A stretch of DNA of 64,000 bases from Isoetes taiwanensis (GCA_021234155.1 JAJEKV010000005.1:28635617-28699616); one strand, 5' to 3'; shown: positions 34,658-45,706, counted from the stretch's first letter. Notes: generated from the sequence alone by a model not told the origin. Numbers and translations are program-made.

Positions 34658-37600
34658 TTAGAAACACATCAAAACTTGATAGTTCACATCTTGCGGGTAC
34701 TCATGTCGACCTCTTGACTTTCTAAGTGACTTATATTGCGCAATGTTTAGTGCAATAGTACCATCTACAAATTGAACCCAAATTTCGCCTTTGCTCTTCT
34801 TCCTTTTTTTTTACGGAAGTGGATGCATTATCACTTCTCTTGCTGCCCTCCTCCACATCATTTCTCTTCTTCATAACCATCTCTTCCATACTCCTTGCAC
34901 TCTCAATCCCTTCTCCATAAGCTGCGTCGTAAAAAGCATCAATGTCAGCAGCATCTTCATGTGGCAAATCTGGGGCGTCTACACGACAATTTAACTCCAC
35001 CGCAATCCCCACATCATCTTCCACATCTTCCGCTCTAATCTCCTCTACTCCATCCACTTCTTGCTCACCTCCATCAACTACATGGGCATTCTCGCCTTCC
35101 TCAACTCCATGGGCTGGCTCGCCTTCTAGATCCACATGAACTAGTGCTTCTTCTTCCCTTCGATCTTCGATGCCTTGGTTTTTGCTTCCTAAAAGCGAAG
35201 TTGTTTAAGGTGAGAGAAGGATATATATATCGAGAATGCTACAAAGTAGAAATTACCTTGGTTGTTTTTCTTCTTATTGCTTATTCTTCCTTTAAGCCCT
35301 TCTTCCCTAAGAAATGCAGCGCCTCAAACTACAAAAGAACAAAAATCAGAAATTTTGAGCTCTCACATTTGATCGGAAAAGAACAAAAAATCGAAATCGA
35401 GAACTAAACAAAACAAAAGAAAAGCTTACATTTCCGGGAATTCTCCCTTGACAATTAGAGATTCTCGATATGCCTGTATGATCTCTTCTTCTTTATCATT
35501 TGCCATTGTTGTTGCGAAGGGTAAAAGCACCCCCAATCCGGAACTACATAAGATTAAAAAAATAGAGTTAGTCAAGAAAAATCTTTGCTTGCTGATCCAA
35601 ATCCAGGCAATCAATGAAACTCTAGTTGTATTAATCAATCAAATGAAATGTTATTACAGTTAAAGAGACCATCGAGAATGGCCAAGGCGGTTTCTTTGTC
35701 TTTTAACGTAAGCAAGCGGTGACTTTTCAAATAAAGTTCTTCTCCATCAGACCTTGCATGGGTTATGAAAATGGGGACAAGGGAAGCATTTGGAATAATG
35801 AAGGTTACCTGCATGAGATGCGGTGTATCCTTCCTATTGTGTATCGGGTAAAAGCATGTTAGGGTGTACCACTTTTGGAACCTGCAAAAGTACATACACT
35901 AGGTACTTCAGAACTGGGTACTTTCTCATTTTTCTTTTCATTAAAACTAGTACAAAAGTCCAAAATAAAAGTCAAGGACGTGTTAATATTTAAAGGTAAG
36001 ATAAATATAATGCTATCTAAGCCCAAAATATATATAAAAGTTCTAAAATGTACCTTTTATTGACATATTACACAGGTACCCAGTACCCAGTCCTGGGTAC
36101 CTTTTTAGGTACCTTTTTAGTCACTAAATAATACTTTTTAAGGGACACCCTAACATGCTTTCACCCTATCAAGATGCCCAATGCTTTTAACAGCAGAGCA
36201 ATTGATTAAGGGCCTCCTTACAACACGATCAGCTTATCCTTTAATAGTTGCTGGGAAGCTAACAGCTTCAAATTCCATGGGTATGCTCTATGTTTATGCA
36301 ACTGGACCTATTCCAACTAAGCTGGGCCACCTTTCGGAACTGCAATACATTGACATGTCATGGAACATGCTAAATGGTTCCATTCCACCAGAGCTTGGAA
36401 ATTGCAGCAAAAGTTTTTATATGGATCTGAGTCACAACCTTTTCATAGGCAATATACCAACAAATATGCAAAGTCTTACTTCCTTGGAGATCTTGAATCT
36501 TGAAGCGAATTCTTTGACTAGTGGAATCCCAAGCTTTGTTTCTGCATTTGAGAACCTCCTTGACCTGAGATTAGGAAGCAGCAGACTTCAAGGCCGGATA
36601 CACGGTGATATTGGGAGCCCTAGGACATCTAAGCATCTAAGCCTAAATCAGCTAGATGGCGTATACCACGAGCTAGGTGACACGGATTTACTTGAGAATA
36701 TGGATTTATCACATAATAGGTTAGCTAGGTGACTGGATTTACCGGAGAATATGGATTTATCACATAATAGGTTAGCAGGTACCATACTTGAAAGTTTGTC
36801 TGGCATGGAATCTTTGCAGTCTGTAAATATTTCATTCAACAAGTTATGAAGAAATGTTCCTCAGTCATGGAATAAATTTTTAAGTAGTTCCCCTGGATCA
36901 TTTGTGGGCAATGCGGCTCTATGCACAAATGCATCATGTAGCGGAGCTAATGTTGGAGGAAGGAAAGGAGGTTTAAATAGGGGCATTATTGCTGGAATTG
37001 TCCTTGGAGGATTGGTAGTTTGTCTTCTGATTCTAGTTTGTATAATTGTTTTAGCATATCGGAAAGGTCCAGCTTACAAGTTTGAGAGCTCTAGGGTTCT
37101 TTATGCTGATACCTCAAGAAAACTATCTGTGGAAGATGTGCTGGAAGCAACGAGGAACTTGAGCAATGAAAATATGCTAGGCAAAGGTGCTCATGGTGTG
37201 GTATACAAAGTACTCACAAAGTCTGGGCAAGTTGTTGCAGTGAAGAAACTGGAGCTCTCAAGTAAAACAGCAGGGGGAACATTTGAAAGGGAGCTGGAGA
37301 CTGCAGGCAAGGTGAAGCATAGAAACCTAATAAGAGTAAATGGATACTCTGCACAAGATGGAGTTGGATACATTTTGTATGAGTATATGCAACAAGGAAG
37401 TCTATGTGATAACCTGCATGGCTCAAGGTCTCATCCACTTGACTGGAATATGAGATACAACATGGCATTAGGCACTGCTCATGGACTGGCATACCTGCAC
37501 CATGACATTCGCAACTTCTTTCTATGGTTAATCCAACAACTTCTTTCTATGTTTGTGCTCTGTTTGGCATTAATATGCTTTATGGCTATCCAGATTTATT

Positions 37601-39262
37601 GCTATGTACTCTCAGATTTTTTGTGTTACAATACTTTAGGAAGGAGCTGTCCATGTATATGGTATAAGAGGAGAGGCTAGCAGCAGTTTCCATGCATCAC
37701 TAAGACTCTGATTTCTAATATACAGGTTCACAAGAGCGTTCCCTGCGCCAAGCTTGCATCTTTGATGGATGATTGCAATGTGGATAGGTAAACTCTGGAA
37801 CTGCAAAATTTGCAATTGCTAACCTCAAAATGCCCAAAAGAGATCACTGTGCCTTTGTTTGATTCCATAGTAATGGTATAAGAACCCACAAGCTCATTAT
37901 TTCAGGAATGGGACTAAGGTGCATCAGACAACATCAACGAAATGAAAATACTATTTAGAGCTTGCCCATTAGCATGGAACTTGAATTCACGACAACATAT
38001 CAGCAAATGCATGCCATATTCCAGTTCTATATAGAATTTTCAATTCGGATAGAAGATTGTCCAGCAAGTAAAGAAAGTTGGAGATGGGCGGGACCAATAG
38101 TTTTTGGGAATTTAGTTTCTAAAAAAGGTTTCCTGGAAATCAGTGTCATTGGCGAACTTTTTGGCCATAAAAGTTTGCTCAGCCTGTATTCAAGTATTAA
38201 AAAAGGAAAATGCAAGAGAAGTTACCCCAGTACTTACATAATCCGCAGCGATTCCAGCATGTCCCCGCCGTCCTATTCTTTCGCCATTAGGTTTTCTTGC
38301 TGCCGCTGCCTTTTTCTGTTGGTGACGTGGCTTCTTTTTATTTGCAAGAAATCTCTCCCACACAGGATCTTTCACGTGGTTTGGGGCTATTTTCTTATCA
38401 CTCCTACGCAACCAATCCCTACACAACATGACAACAATGTTAAATAATGAAGAAATCATAAAACATGATAAAATACAATAGTAGCTTACTTCCAATGATT
38501 AAATATTCGAGCTGCCCTCTTTAGTATATCAGAAGCAAATAAACCTTTACCAAAACGCTTCTCCATGTGTCTCACTAGTCTCTTTTTGGAGATCTCATCC
38601 ACCTTCTTCCAATCTTTGTCAATCTCTGTGCAATATACTTTCACCGCATGGCCAAGGGCTGTCTTCCATGTCTGTCCATTCTCATCTAGATGTATCTCCC
38701 CTCCTTGCACCATAGTCACCTATAATATACAACGAATAGTTATTAATAATAATGCACAATAAAATACAATAATAATATCCAACAATGCATTCACAAAATG
38801 CAAATAAGCATCTACCTTTTCCTCTTTAGGAAGACGACGAAAAGTAACTTCATAATCTTCATTTGGCTCCTCGTCCCCTTCATCACTTATGCTATCATCT
38901 GTTTTTTCATCTTCTTCTTCATTCTCACTTTCTGGCGCATTAATGGATCTTACACTTGTCTCACTGCGACAACAAATGAAAGGACAGGTTAGCAAGTGCA
39001 TTTTAAAACATGAAGTGCTTCACCAAATACCTTGATCTTCTCTGGTTTTTGGACAAGCTTGAACCTCGCCTTCTGTTAGAGGTATGCGATGGAGTAGCGA
39101 CATGTGCAAGCTGCTTGTCAAGGGCTGCCTTAAATTTTAACAGGTCAGACTGGTCCATTTCTGCAATTATTGCAGTGATGTCTCTAGAATCCTCTTCGTC
39201 ACTGTCCTCATGTCTTCTTCGTGAGGTTTCCCCCCTATTTTTTGAGCTCTCCCTTGGAGCCA
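34658..39262 (-). CDS. TNPA-like (plant transposase_24 / Ptta type) gene of the CACTA element
   Basis: Exons with good GT-AG borders on the minus strand are 39031-39262, 38816-38963, 38490-38719 and 38238-38418. After a long gap come 35430-35543, 35257-35306 and 34658-35188. The 38490-38719 exon reads WKTALGHAVKVYCTEIDKDW and FGKGLFASDILKRAARIFNH; the next reads DWLRRSDKKIAP and ends with a basic KAAAARKPNGERIGRRGHAG. This is the layout of the En/Spm TNPA-related DNA-binding proteins, which bind subterminal repeats to bring the ends together. The last exon is acidic (VDGVEEIRAEDVEDDVG). It needs a shift at a run of nine A near 34802-34812 to read the plausible tail KGEIWVQFVDGTIALN. The start exon was not fixed. 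The receptor kinase pseudogene and a MITE lie in the 2.7-kb gap. Confidence 0.65.
35842..36170. mobile_element. MITE nested in the CACTA element
   Basis: A 321-bp body (35846-36166) begins GGGTAAAAGCATGTTAGGGT and ends with its complement; the 25-bp terminal inverted repeats match at 23 positions. TATC flanks both sides (35842-35845 and 36167-36170), fitting a 4-bp target duplication. The interior has no gene and carries repeated GGTACC-type phrases near its right end. It lies between two TNPA-like exons and directly upstream of the receptor kinase pseudogene. The superfamily is unassigned. Confidence 0.75.
36181..37510 (+). pseudogene. LRR receptor-like kinase fragment captured in the CACTA element
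   Basis: The first part has plant-type LRRs (LGHLSELQYIDMSWNMLNGS, then IPPELGNCSK and IPTNMQSLTSLEILNLEANS). A juxtamembrane stretch with a predicted transmembrane helix (GIIAGIVLGGLVVCLLILVC) comes next, and then a kinase N-lobe: glycine loop GKGAHGVVYK, lysine VAVKKL, helix C glutamate in FERELETAGK, HRNLIRVNGYS, and helix E with GLAYLHHD. It stops there, before HRD, DFG and the rest of the C-lobe. The open frame continues to 37680 in unrelated hydrophobic sequence. A 52-bp tandem duplication (36674-36777) shifts the LRR frame and TGA occurs at 36847. Gene order and orientation (plus strand, between minus-strand TNPA exons) indicate capture of a host gene piece. Confidence 0.8.
36674..36777. 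repeat. 52-bp tandem duplication in the LRR
   Basis: TAGGTGACxxGGATTTAC followed by GAGAATATGGATTTATCACA occurs twice, 52 bp apart, with a few changes. Since 52 is not divisible by three it alone destroys the LRR frame. Confidence 0.8.
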
Positions 39263-39269
39263 CTAAAAA

Positions 39270-40466
39270 ACATAAGCCAAAAGTTAGATTAAGCAAAAGT
39301 AGTCTGCTGAACAAATAAGAGGACATAGCAATGCAGCAATCAAGAAAGGAATGGAATTGGAAAGAAGCAAGCAAGCAAGCAAGCAAAGACAGCAATCAAG
39401 GAATGGAGTGGAATGGAATTGCAATCAAGCAAGCAAAGACAAGACAGGTATTTGAATTGGAAAAAATTATCAATGAACAAATCGTGATGATGTTCCTGAA
39501 ACTAGACTTTCCTCCTTTGAGCGGAAATGTAAATTTCAGAAGAATGTATTTCGGATCATCATGCTTTTGTAGCCTCGAAACCAGACTATCCTGAAACCGG
39601 ACTTTCCTGAATGAGAACCAAACTGAGCTTTCTTAAAGAACTGTATATCTGAATGCTGCATCCATAGAAAAATCGGGAGACCTCTTGTTCATTGGACGTT
39701 TCTTCAATGAAAGAGACGGAAGGCACGCTGGACGATGACAGATAAAAAAAAATTTACTTAGGGTTAAAAAATGCTTACTTATTACGTCTCTCTCTTTCTC
39801 TTTCTAGCTTAACCTTGCTCAACCTTGCTTAACCTTTCTCTCACGCTGGCTCAATCTCGATCAGGGCGCCTCGATCTCCATCAAGAAAACAAGCGGTAGT
39901 GAATTTGGCGGGCGGATTATTAGGTAAGAGAAAATTAGGTAAGAGAAAATGAAGAAAAAAGAACGTCACAAATTTTTTTCCCCTGTTTTTATCTGACGTT
40001 TTGTTAGGCACTAGATTCGTCACGGGTCCATTCTATTACAGTTGTATCACTACAACTATAGAATAAATATAACACAAGGAAATGCATCAAGCCAAGCTTT
40101 TGCATAAATATATTAACATGATGTTCCCCATAAGGATAAATAGCAGTACTATGTTCCCCATAGTTGTACCGAAGTTGTACCATTCTTTTGTAAAGAAGAT
40201 TGGACTAGGAATTTGTAATTAGCCTGGCATGCTTGCTTCGCAAATTGTCCCGGGGATTGCGCCATGCCACCGATGTATTGCATACTGACGACGTGAGGTA
40301 TTCATCATTAAAATACGTAGTTGCTAAACACGTGTCCAGTATTAAAATGCTTGTATTTTATTATTGTTATATGTGTGTTAGTGGGTTATATACTATTGGG
40401 TTTTTTGCAGGGCTTATATCTGTGCACCTTCAATGACTCCGTCATGAGCACCTCAGTGGCTCGGCA
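39270..40466. promoter_or_regulatory. Divergent intergenic region of the CACTA element
   Basis: This region lies between the minus-strand TNPA-like and plus-strand TNP2-like genes. It contains an AAGC microsatellite near 39365-39385 and no domain-bearing frame. By position it should hold both promoters, and untranslated first exons are likely, since the plus gene shows a splice acceptor (TTTTTTGCAG) near 40410. Confidence 0.4.
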
Positions 40467-43400
40467 ATGAGTAGGTCTGAGCACCCTAGTGGCTCCGCAA
40501 TGAGCACCTCTGAGCACCCTAGCAACTCCGCTATGAGCACCTCCGAGCATCCCAGTGGCTCCACTTCGTCAACCAATCAATCTTCGATGCCGTCTATTGA
40601 TGAGCTACGAGCATTAAGGTTTTGATCTCTCTAACTCTTTCTTTCTCATTTTGGTTTGGGCAAACATTTGATCACTTGGGTATTTATCGTTTGCCTATAG
40701 AAATGAAACTTCTTCATCTTCCACATCAAGAAAAAGACAAGCAACAAAAACTTGGCTTCGAGATGATCCATTGGAGCGACTTGCTAGGCAGTACGACAAC
40801 TGTTGGTGCAAGCAATGTAAAGGCACTAGCAGAAGAATGTATACCACGAGACGAGATCACAAAATGAAGTACGGTTTGATGCCAAATGCTCCAACTCCGT
40901 CCGACCTTGAGTTAAATGCACGACAAGAAGCAGATGAGGTAACAGTGTGTATTAAGCATTTCTATTATTTATTCCATATATTATTCTAATCCTCTTTTAA
41001 TATATACAACTTGTCATAGTATTTGGACATGCTTCACAAAAATCGAACTTCTTTGAGACATCGGATAGCCCCTGTGTCGTCCTAGATCATCGGGTTCGCT
41101 ACCTTGGTATTCTAGAAGTTCTAGTTCTAGTTCAAAAGAGACTTCGGGAAGTTGAGAGAGGTCGCATACGAGGGGCAAGTCAGTGGCTACAAAAAATTAA
41201 GAACCATTTCAAGAAAAGCTCGCATAGCCTTGTTCATGCATGTGAAACAAAAAATGACATGGCTGAACAACTTCCCTCTCATCTTAGAGCCTCTATTGTT
41301 CCATTTGTTCGATCATCCCTAGGTTGTTGGGAAGGGGAATTGCCTCCAATGTTGAAAGAATTTATATATTGGGGCCATAAGTACATGATTGCACCTTCTT
41401 TAGAAATACCAGAAGCTGGAAGGGGTTTGTACATAATGGAGCACGTGAAGGTCCCATCTGGACACTCAACTGTGTTGATGGTGTTTGGCGGACCAAAGTA
41501 TCCCTGGGGTTTATGGCATAAACTTGCTTCTTTTATGCCTAGTATGTCTACTTATGCCATGGCATTGAATGCGGCATCTTTGAGCGAGCAGAGAGATCGT
41601 GGAGAACATACCCCACGCAGTGCGCGCATATACATTGATGGCCGGCCAAGTGTTCATGGAAATATTGCAGCACTTATAAATAGCTCTCGTGGTCGTCCCG
41701 AATTAACAAATGCAGAATTTGAAGAGACTACAGAATATGATTCGTGTTACATGAATGGGTATGTTGGACCGTATGTGAGAGTTTGTGCCATACGCAACCT
41801 CCGTCCTGGAGAGGAATTGTTTGTCAACTATCCTTTCAAAAGAGAGACCCCAAGGCGAGTAGAACGTAAGAAGCGTGGTGAACCAATTGTTGTGCCCTAC
41901 GGAAGGAAGCGTTGCCTAGATTTATAGTCATGTAGCATTGCCATTTATACAAACGTTTATGATTTTAATGATGTTAATCATGTAGTGATATTGCTTAATG
42001 GTTGTGCCTAGATTTATAATCATGTAGCATTGACATCTAAACAAAATGATGAATATTTTTCTTTTTTATGGTGTATATGGACTTTGAAGATGTTAATCAT
42101 GTAGTGATATTGCTTAATGGTTGTGCCTAGATTTATAATCATATAGTGATTTATAAAGTGATATATAGTGATTTTTCTTCATATAGCATGTTTATAGCAT
42201 GATTTTTCTGCATATAGCATGTTTATAATCTTATTTCCAATGCATGTTCCTTCTATATTTTTCTTTTTCTTTTTTATCATCACATGTACAAACTCCCACA
42301 AACAAATAAGTTTGGCTTGTGAATTTGCAGTCAAGCGATGATGGGAATGAAAACTCATGTGCTCAAAGTGGCTTTCATGCTGAGAGTGGTTTGATGGAAG
42401 CTATACAAAATTACTTCCCAACCAATAACTCTAATGGTGATGATGACGGTGAGAGACCTATCACACTTTTAGAGACAGAGACCAGCAAACCACTATACCC
42501 AAATGCAAAGATATCGCGTCTCGCTGCATGCATACTCATCCTCAACCTACAACACAAATTAAACTGGAGTAATAATAGTGTAGATGATCTTCTAAGGTGA
42601 GTAATTTGGTTTGAGTTGCAAGTTTTCATTCGTCATTTTTTTTTCTCACTTGATATTTCTTTTTTTTTTATTCTAACAGTTTGCTAGCTGACTATATACT
42701 TCCAAGTGATCATTGTCTTCCAAAATCAAGGAGGGGCATTAAACAACTTTTGCAAGAACTAGGTTTGCAATACAAATGCATTCATGCATGTGTAAATGAT
42801 TGTATACTTTTTCGCAATGAATACAGTGAGATGAATATAGTGATGAATGTATGTACTGGTCTGAATTGAAGATTGCACATCTATTGGATCCCATGCATAT
42901 TTTTAAGAATGTAAGCCATTCACTTTGGCGACATCTTACAGGAGATTGGGAGACTCTTAATGCTAGAAATGATTTAAAGGATAACAACATCAAAACAGAA
43001 TTGTGGCCTATCATAGAAGAAGGCAAAGCTCCTCGCTTTCGTCGAGGTCCTTGGGTATTGAAAAGGGATGAACTCAAACAAGTGAAAAACTCTATTAAAA
43101 CTCTTCGCACTCCAACTGGTCATGGCTCCTCCCTAAGAAGGGCATTCACAAAAGATGGAGATCTCACCGGCTTAAAGTCGCATGATTGGCACAACTTTCT
43201 ACAGGTATTTATACTATAGGATAAACAATATTGACAACTTGTATGTACGACTAATTAATTGTTTTTTTGTCTCGTTACAGTATATTCTCCCATGTGCCTT
43301 GGAGAATTGCCTCACGCCTTCTATCCGGAAGGTCATCTATAGACTCGCTAGCTTTTCTAGGTGGGTGTCTTCTAAAGAGATTGTAGCTGCGGATATTCCC

Positions 43401-44971
43401 ACTATGGAAATAGAGATTGCAGAGATATTATGCCAGTTAGAACACTTATTTCCAACTAGCTTTTTTGATCTTCAGGTACGTAGCTAGTTGAATAAGTTAC
43501 ACATTGGCAATTACACGTTATTAAGTGTGATCATCAGGTACACTTGTTGGTGCATTTGCCACAAGAGATTTTGCTCGTGGGTCCAAACCCCTCTAGATGG
43601 ATGTTCTTTTTGGAGAGATATATGAAGGTATTAAAAGGCTTTGTGCGCCAGATGGCTAGGCCTGAGGGATGTATGGCAGAAGGACACCTTGTTCAGGAGA
43701 CATTATTTTTCTTAACAGATGCCACAACATCAATAGATCCAAATGCACCAAAGATTTGGAAGAAGGAGGCTCCTGATTGGTTAGAAGGTGAAGTTTTACA
43801 AGGTCAGGGTAAGCAGCGAAGGTTAAGTGACGAGATGTTTGAAGGCATCAACAAATTCGTATTGAACAATGCAGATGGTCTCACCAGGTGGGTGGAACTC
43901 TATAAAGTTGAGAAGGCACAAAGAGATAATGATAGAAAAACATATGCTGCAAGGAATCGTCGAGGACGTCATAGGAGAGTACAATATCCTCCAGAACTAA
44001 GGCCCCTCCCTGATAATCCCCCCTCTTGGTGGCTATCTGAAAAGCTTTGGGAGGCTGAAGGCAATGGAGAAAAAATACAAGAAGATGATCTCAACATTGC
44101 ACTTGGGTGTAATAGATCAGTACGTCTGAATTTGTTATTGTTATTGTTATTGCATTCATAATATGTGACACTTGAGTTTTTATTCAATTTGCAGGCTAGG
44201 TTCCATAATTCAATGTGGGCTTATGGTCAACATTTTCGAATTGATAGCATTGACAAAGCTCGCGTCACTTGTGATTCTGGAATAATTGCCTCATTTGACC
44301 AAAAAAGTCGAGCAAGCGCTAGAGATGATAATCTTGTTGATGGAGAGCTTGAATATGTCGGAGTTATTACTGATATTATTGATGTGGATTTTCGTTCATT
44401 TCGACAGACCATCCTAAAAGCGAAATGGTTCAAGCCTCTATACCGCGGAAGAAATCAAACAGTGCGGCCACATCCATCTGGTTTTTTTGAAGTTGATTCC
44501 ACGCATGTATTAGTAGATGTAAGTGAGCCGTTTGTGTATCCACAACAAGTTCAGCAAGTATTTTTCCATGTCAACCCTCAAAACAGTACATGGTGGATTG
44601 TAATCCCTACAGAACCAACATCACGTAGACACGTTCCTAATGTAACCCTTGAGGAAGAAGAGGAGGAACACGAGGAAGATTTAGAGCATGGCCAAGAATT
44701 GGAATTTGTGGAATGTGAGGAAGATATAGAGCATGAGCAAGAATTGGAATTTTTGGAGACACAAAATCTAGAAGATTATGAAGCTCAAGGGCAAACCACC
44801 AATGAAGAATTGAGATCACCAATGCACTCCCCAATGGCAGAAGATTATATTGAAGAGGAGGAAGACGTTGACCTTCAAATGCCAAATATACGACGAAGGC
44901 TGCTTTTACAACTAGACGATGATGAATGGAATGATATACAAGATGATATCTTGGATGAGGATTTCATATGA
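40467..44971 (+). CDS. TNP2-like CACTA transposase, catalytic core deleted
   Basis: Exons that join in phase are 40467-40618, 40701-40938, 42331-42596, 42680 to about 42850, then a frame change to 43204, followed by 43281-43475, 43538-44119 and 44195-44971. The first exon has 11-residue MSTSEHPSNSA repeats and the second a CWCKQCKG...H zinc-binding motif. The 42.7-kb exon ends with the TNP2 hallmark YKCIHACVNDCILFRNEYSE. The next recognised block is LLDPMHIFKNVSHSLW, which in complete proteins lies several hundred residues later, so the DDE core between them is missing. The DUF4218 part (FFDLQVHLLVHLPQ, GPNPSRWMFFLERYM, ARPEGCMAEGHL) and the DUF4216 part (YVGVITDIIDVDF, PQQVQQVFFHVNP) are intact. 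The tail is acidic. TNP2 cuts and joins the ends; this copy should not. Confidence 0.8.
41259..41927 (+). CDS. SET-domain protein encoded inside the CACTA element
   Basis: The 222-residue frame from the first in-frame ATG contains SET motifs in order: PEAGRGLYIMEHV (51-63), DGRPSVHGNIAALINSSRG (127-145) and LRPGEELFVNYPF (181-193). It ends in a basic tail (RRVERKKRGE). SET domains transfer methyl groups from S-adenosylmethionine to lysines. The usual NHSC step reads NSSR, so the canonical H is absent while the GEEL...Y part is kept. The frame is open back to the splice acceptor at 41019 without an ATG. It lies in the same orientation between TNP2 exons 40701-40938 and 42331-42596, whose phases fit each other without it. 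It could be an independent gene in an intron or an alternative 3' exon, but phase to the upstream exon does not match. No pre-SET or post-SET cysteines are evident. Confidence 0.75.
   Translation: MAEQLPSHLRASIVPFVRSSLGCWEGELPPMLKEFIYWGHKYMIAPSLEIPEAGRGLYIMEHVKVPSGHSTVLMVFGGPKYPWGLWHKLASFMPSMSTYAMALNAASLSEQRDRGEHTPRSARIYIDGRPSVHGNIAALINSSRGRPELTNAEFEETTEYDSCYMNGYVGPYVRVCAIRNLRPGEELFVNYPFKRETPRRVERKKRGEPIVVPYGRKRCLDL
41905..42160 (+). repeat. Tandem repeat beginning at the SET stop codon
   Basis: GCCTAGATTTATA(G/A)TCAT(G/A)TAG recurs at 41915, 42006 and 42125. GATGTTAATCATGTAGTGAT and ATTGCTTAATGGTTGTGCCT are shared between the first two units. The unit boundary includes the last codons and the stop of the SET frame, so the 3' UTR expanded by duplicating its own beginning. 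Confidence 0.8.
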
Positions 44972-45265
44972 CAAAAGACTAGAGATCATATTTCACACTG
45001 TTGTGTTCTATATGTATCACAATTAACTTTTTTTTTTTTTAAGTATGTATTTCATATAGTGCTCGAATTATTTTTATTCCTAATCGTTTTCATGTTTAAA
45101 GTTACATTGATAGGAGAAAAAAAAGCAAAGTTCCTTACAATGGAGTTGTTGAACATGTTTTCAGACTAGAAAACACACTTGGGATAAGTGTTCATGATAT
45201 TGGATAAAGTAGACATGATATTGGACAATTGATATCATATATGACGAGTATACAATGTTAAACAC
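44972..45265. other. 3' flank of the transposase gene
   Basis: AT-rich and non-coding, with a T run near 45030. It leads into the right subterminal array. Confidence 0.4.
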
Positions 45266-45269
45266 CTTA

Positions 45270-45660
45270 TAAGTCAATCAATTACTCATAATCTTAGTAA
45301 CAATATTAGTCACCTTTTTACTCACTTTTTTAGTTTGACTATTAGTCTGTAGCTATAGTCAAATGTATAGTCAGATATTTAGTCAACCAATTAGTCAAAC
45401 TATTAGTCATGCATTATAGTCAAACTTATAGTCAGACATATCGTCAGAAAGTAACAGTCAGCATATTAGTCAGTGTAATGGTCATGACAATAAACAATGG
45501 TTTAGTCATTGTTATAGTCAAAATATTCGTCAGGTAAAACGTCAATATGCATTTAGTCATAAATTTAGTCAGTTTATTAGTCAGTATTAAACGTCAGTTT
45601 TTTTCGTCATATGATTAGTCACTATAAACGGCACATAGACATTTCACAGATAGTTTTTGA
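45270..45660 (+). repeat. CACTA subterminal repeat array, right
   Basis: About fifteen TTAGTCA or TAGTCA heptamers at short intervals, in the same plus-strand orientation as the left array. Only the outermost part (CTGACTAAAAGTAGTC near the end) includes the inverse form. Confidence 0.85.
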
Positions 45661-45706
45661 GCCTCTGACGAATTATCTGACTAAAAGTAGTCATTCTCTT
45701 GTAGTG

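Larger units (their letters stand above)
33938..45706. mobile_element. Complete CACTA (EnSpm/CMC) DNA transposon, 11.8 kb
   Basis: The left end reads CACTACAAGAGAATGA and the right end TCATTCTCTTGTAGTG, a perfect 16-bp terminal inverted repeat beginning with CACTA and flanked by TGT on both sides. Subterminal regions (about 33970-34300 and 45270-45620) are packed with roughly 15 copies each of TTAGTCA-type heptamers, the binding-site arrays expected for a TNPA-like protein. Inside are divergent TNPA-like (minus, 34658-39262) and TNP2-like (plus, 40467-44971) genes. Cargo comprises a SET-domain ORF, an LRR receptor kinase pseudogene and a MITE. The perfect terminal repeat and TSD suggest insertion that is recent compared with the other transposons here, although the TNP2 core is deleted. 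Confidence 0.95.

Noticed and set aside
34791-35139. Plus-strand S/T-rich ORFs in the TNPA-like region
   Set aside because: They are complements of the acidic minus-strand exon, which has splice borders and family features.
40701-41927. A single in-phase zinc-finger plus SET fusion protein
   Set aside because: The exon ending at 40938 is in phase with 42331, but in the SET direction the phase-0 reading hits TAG at 41083. The SET frame is offset, so a fusion would need a frameshift or another splice site.
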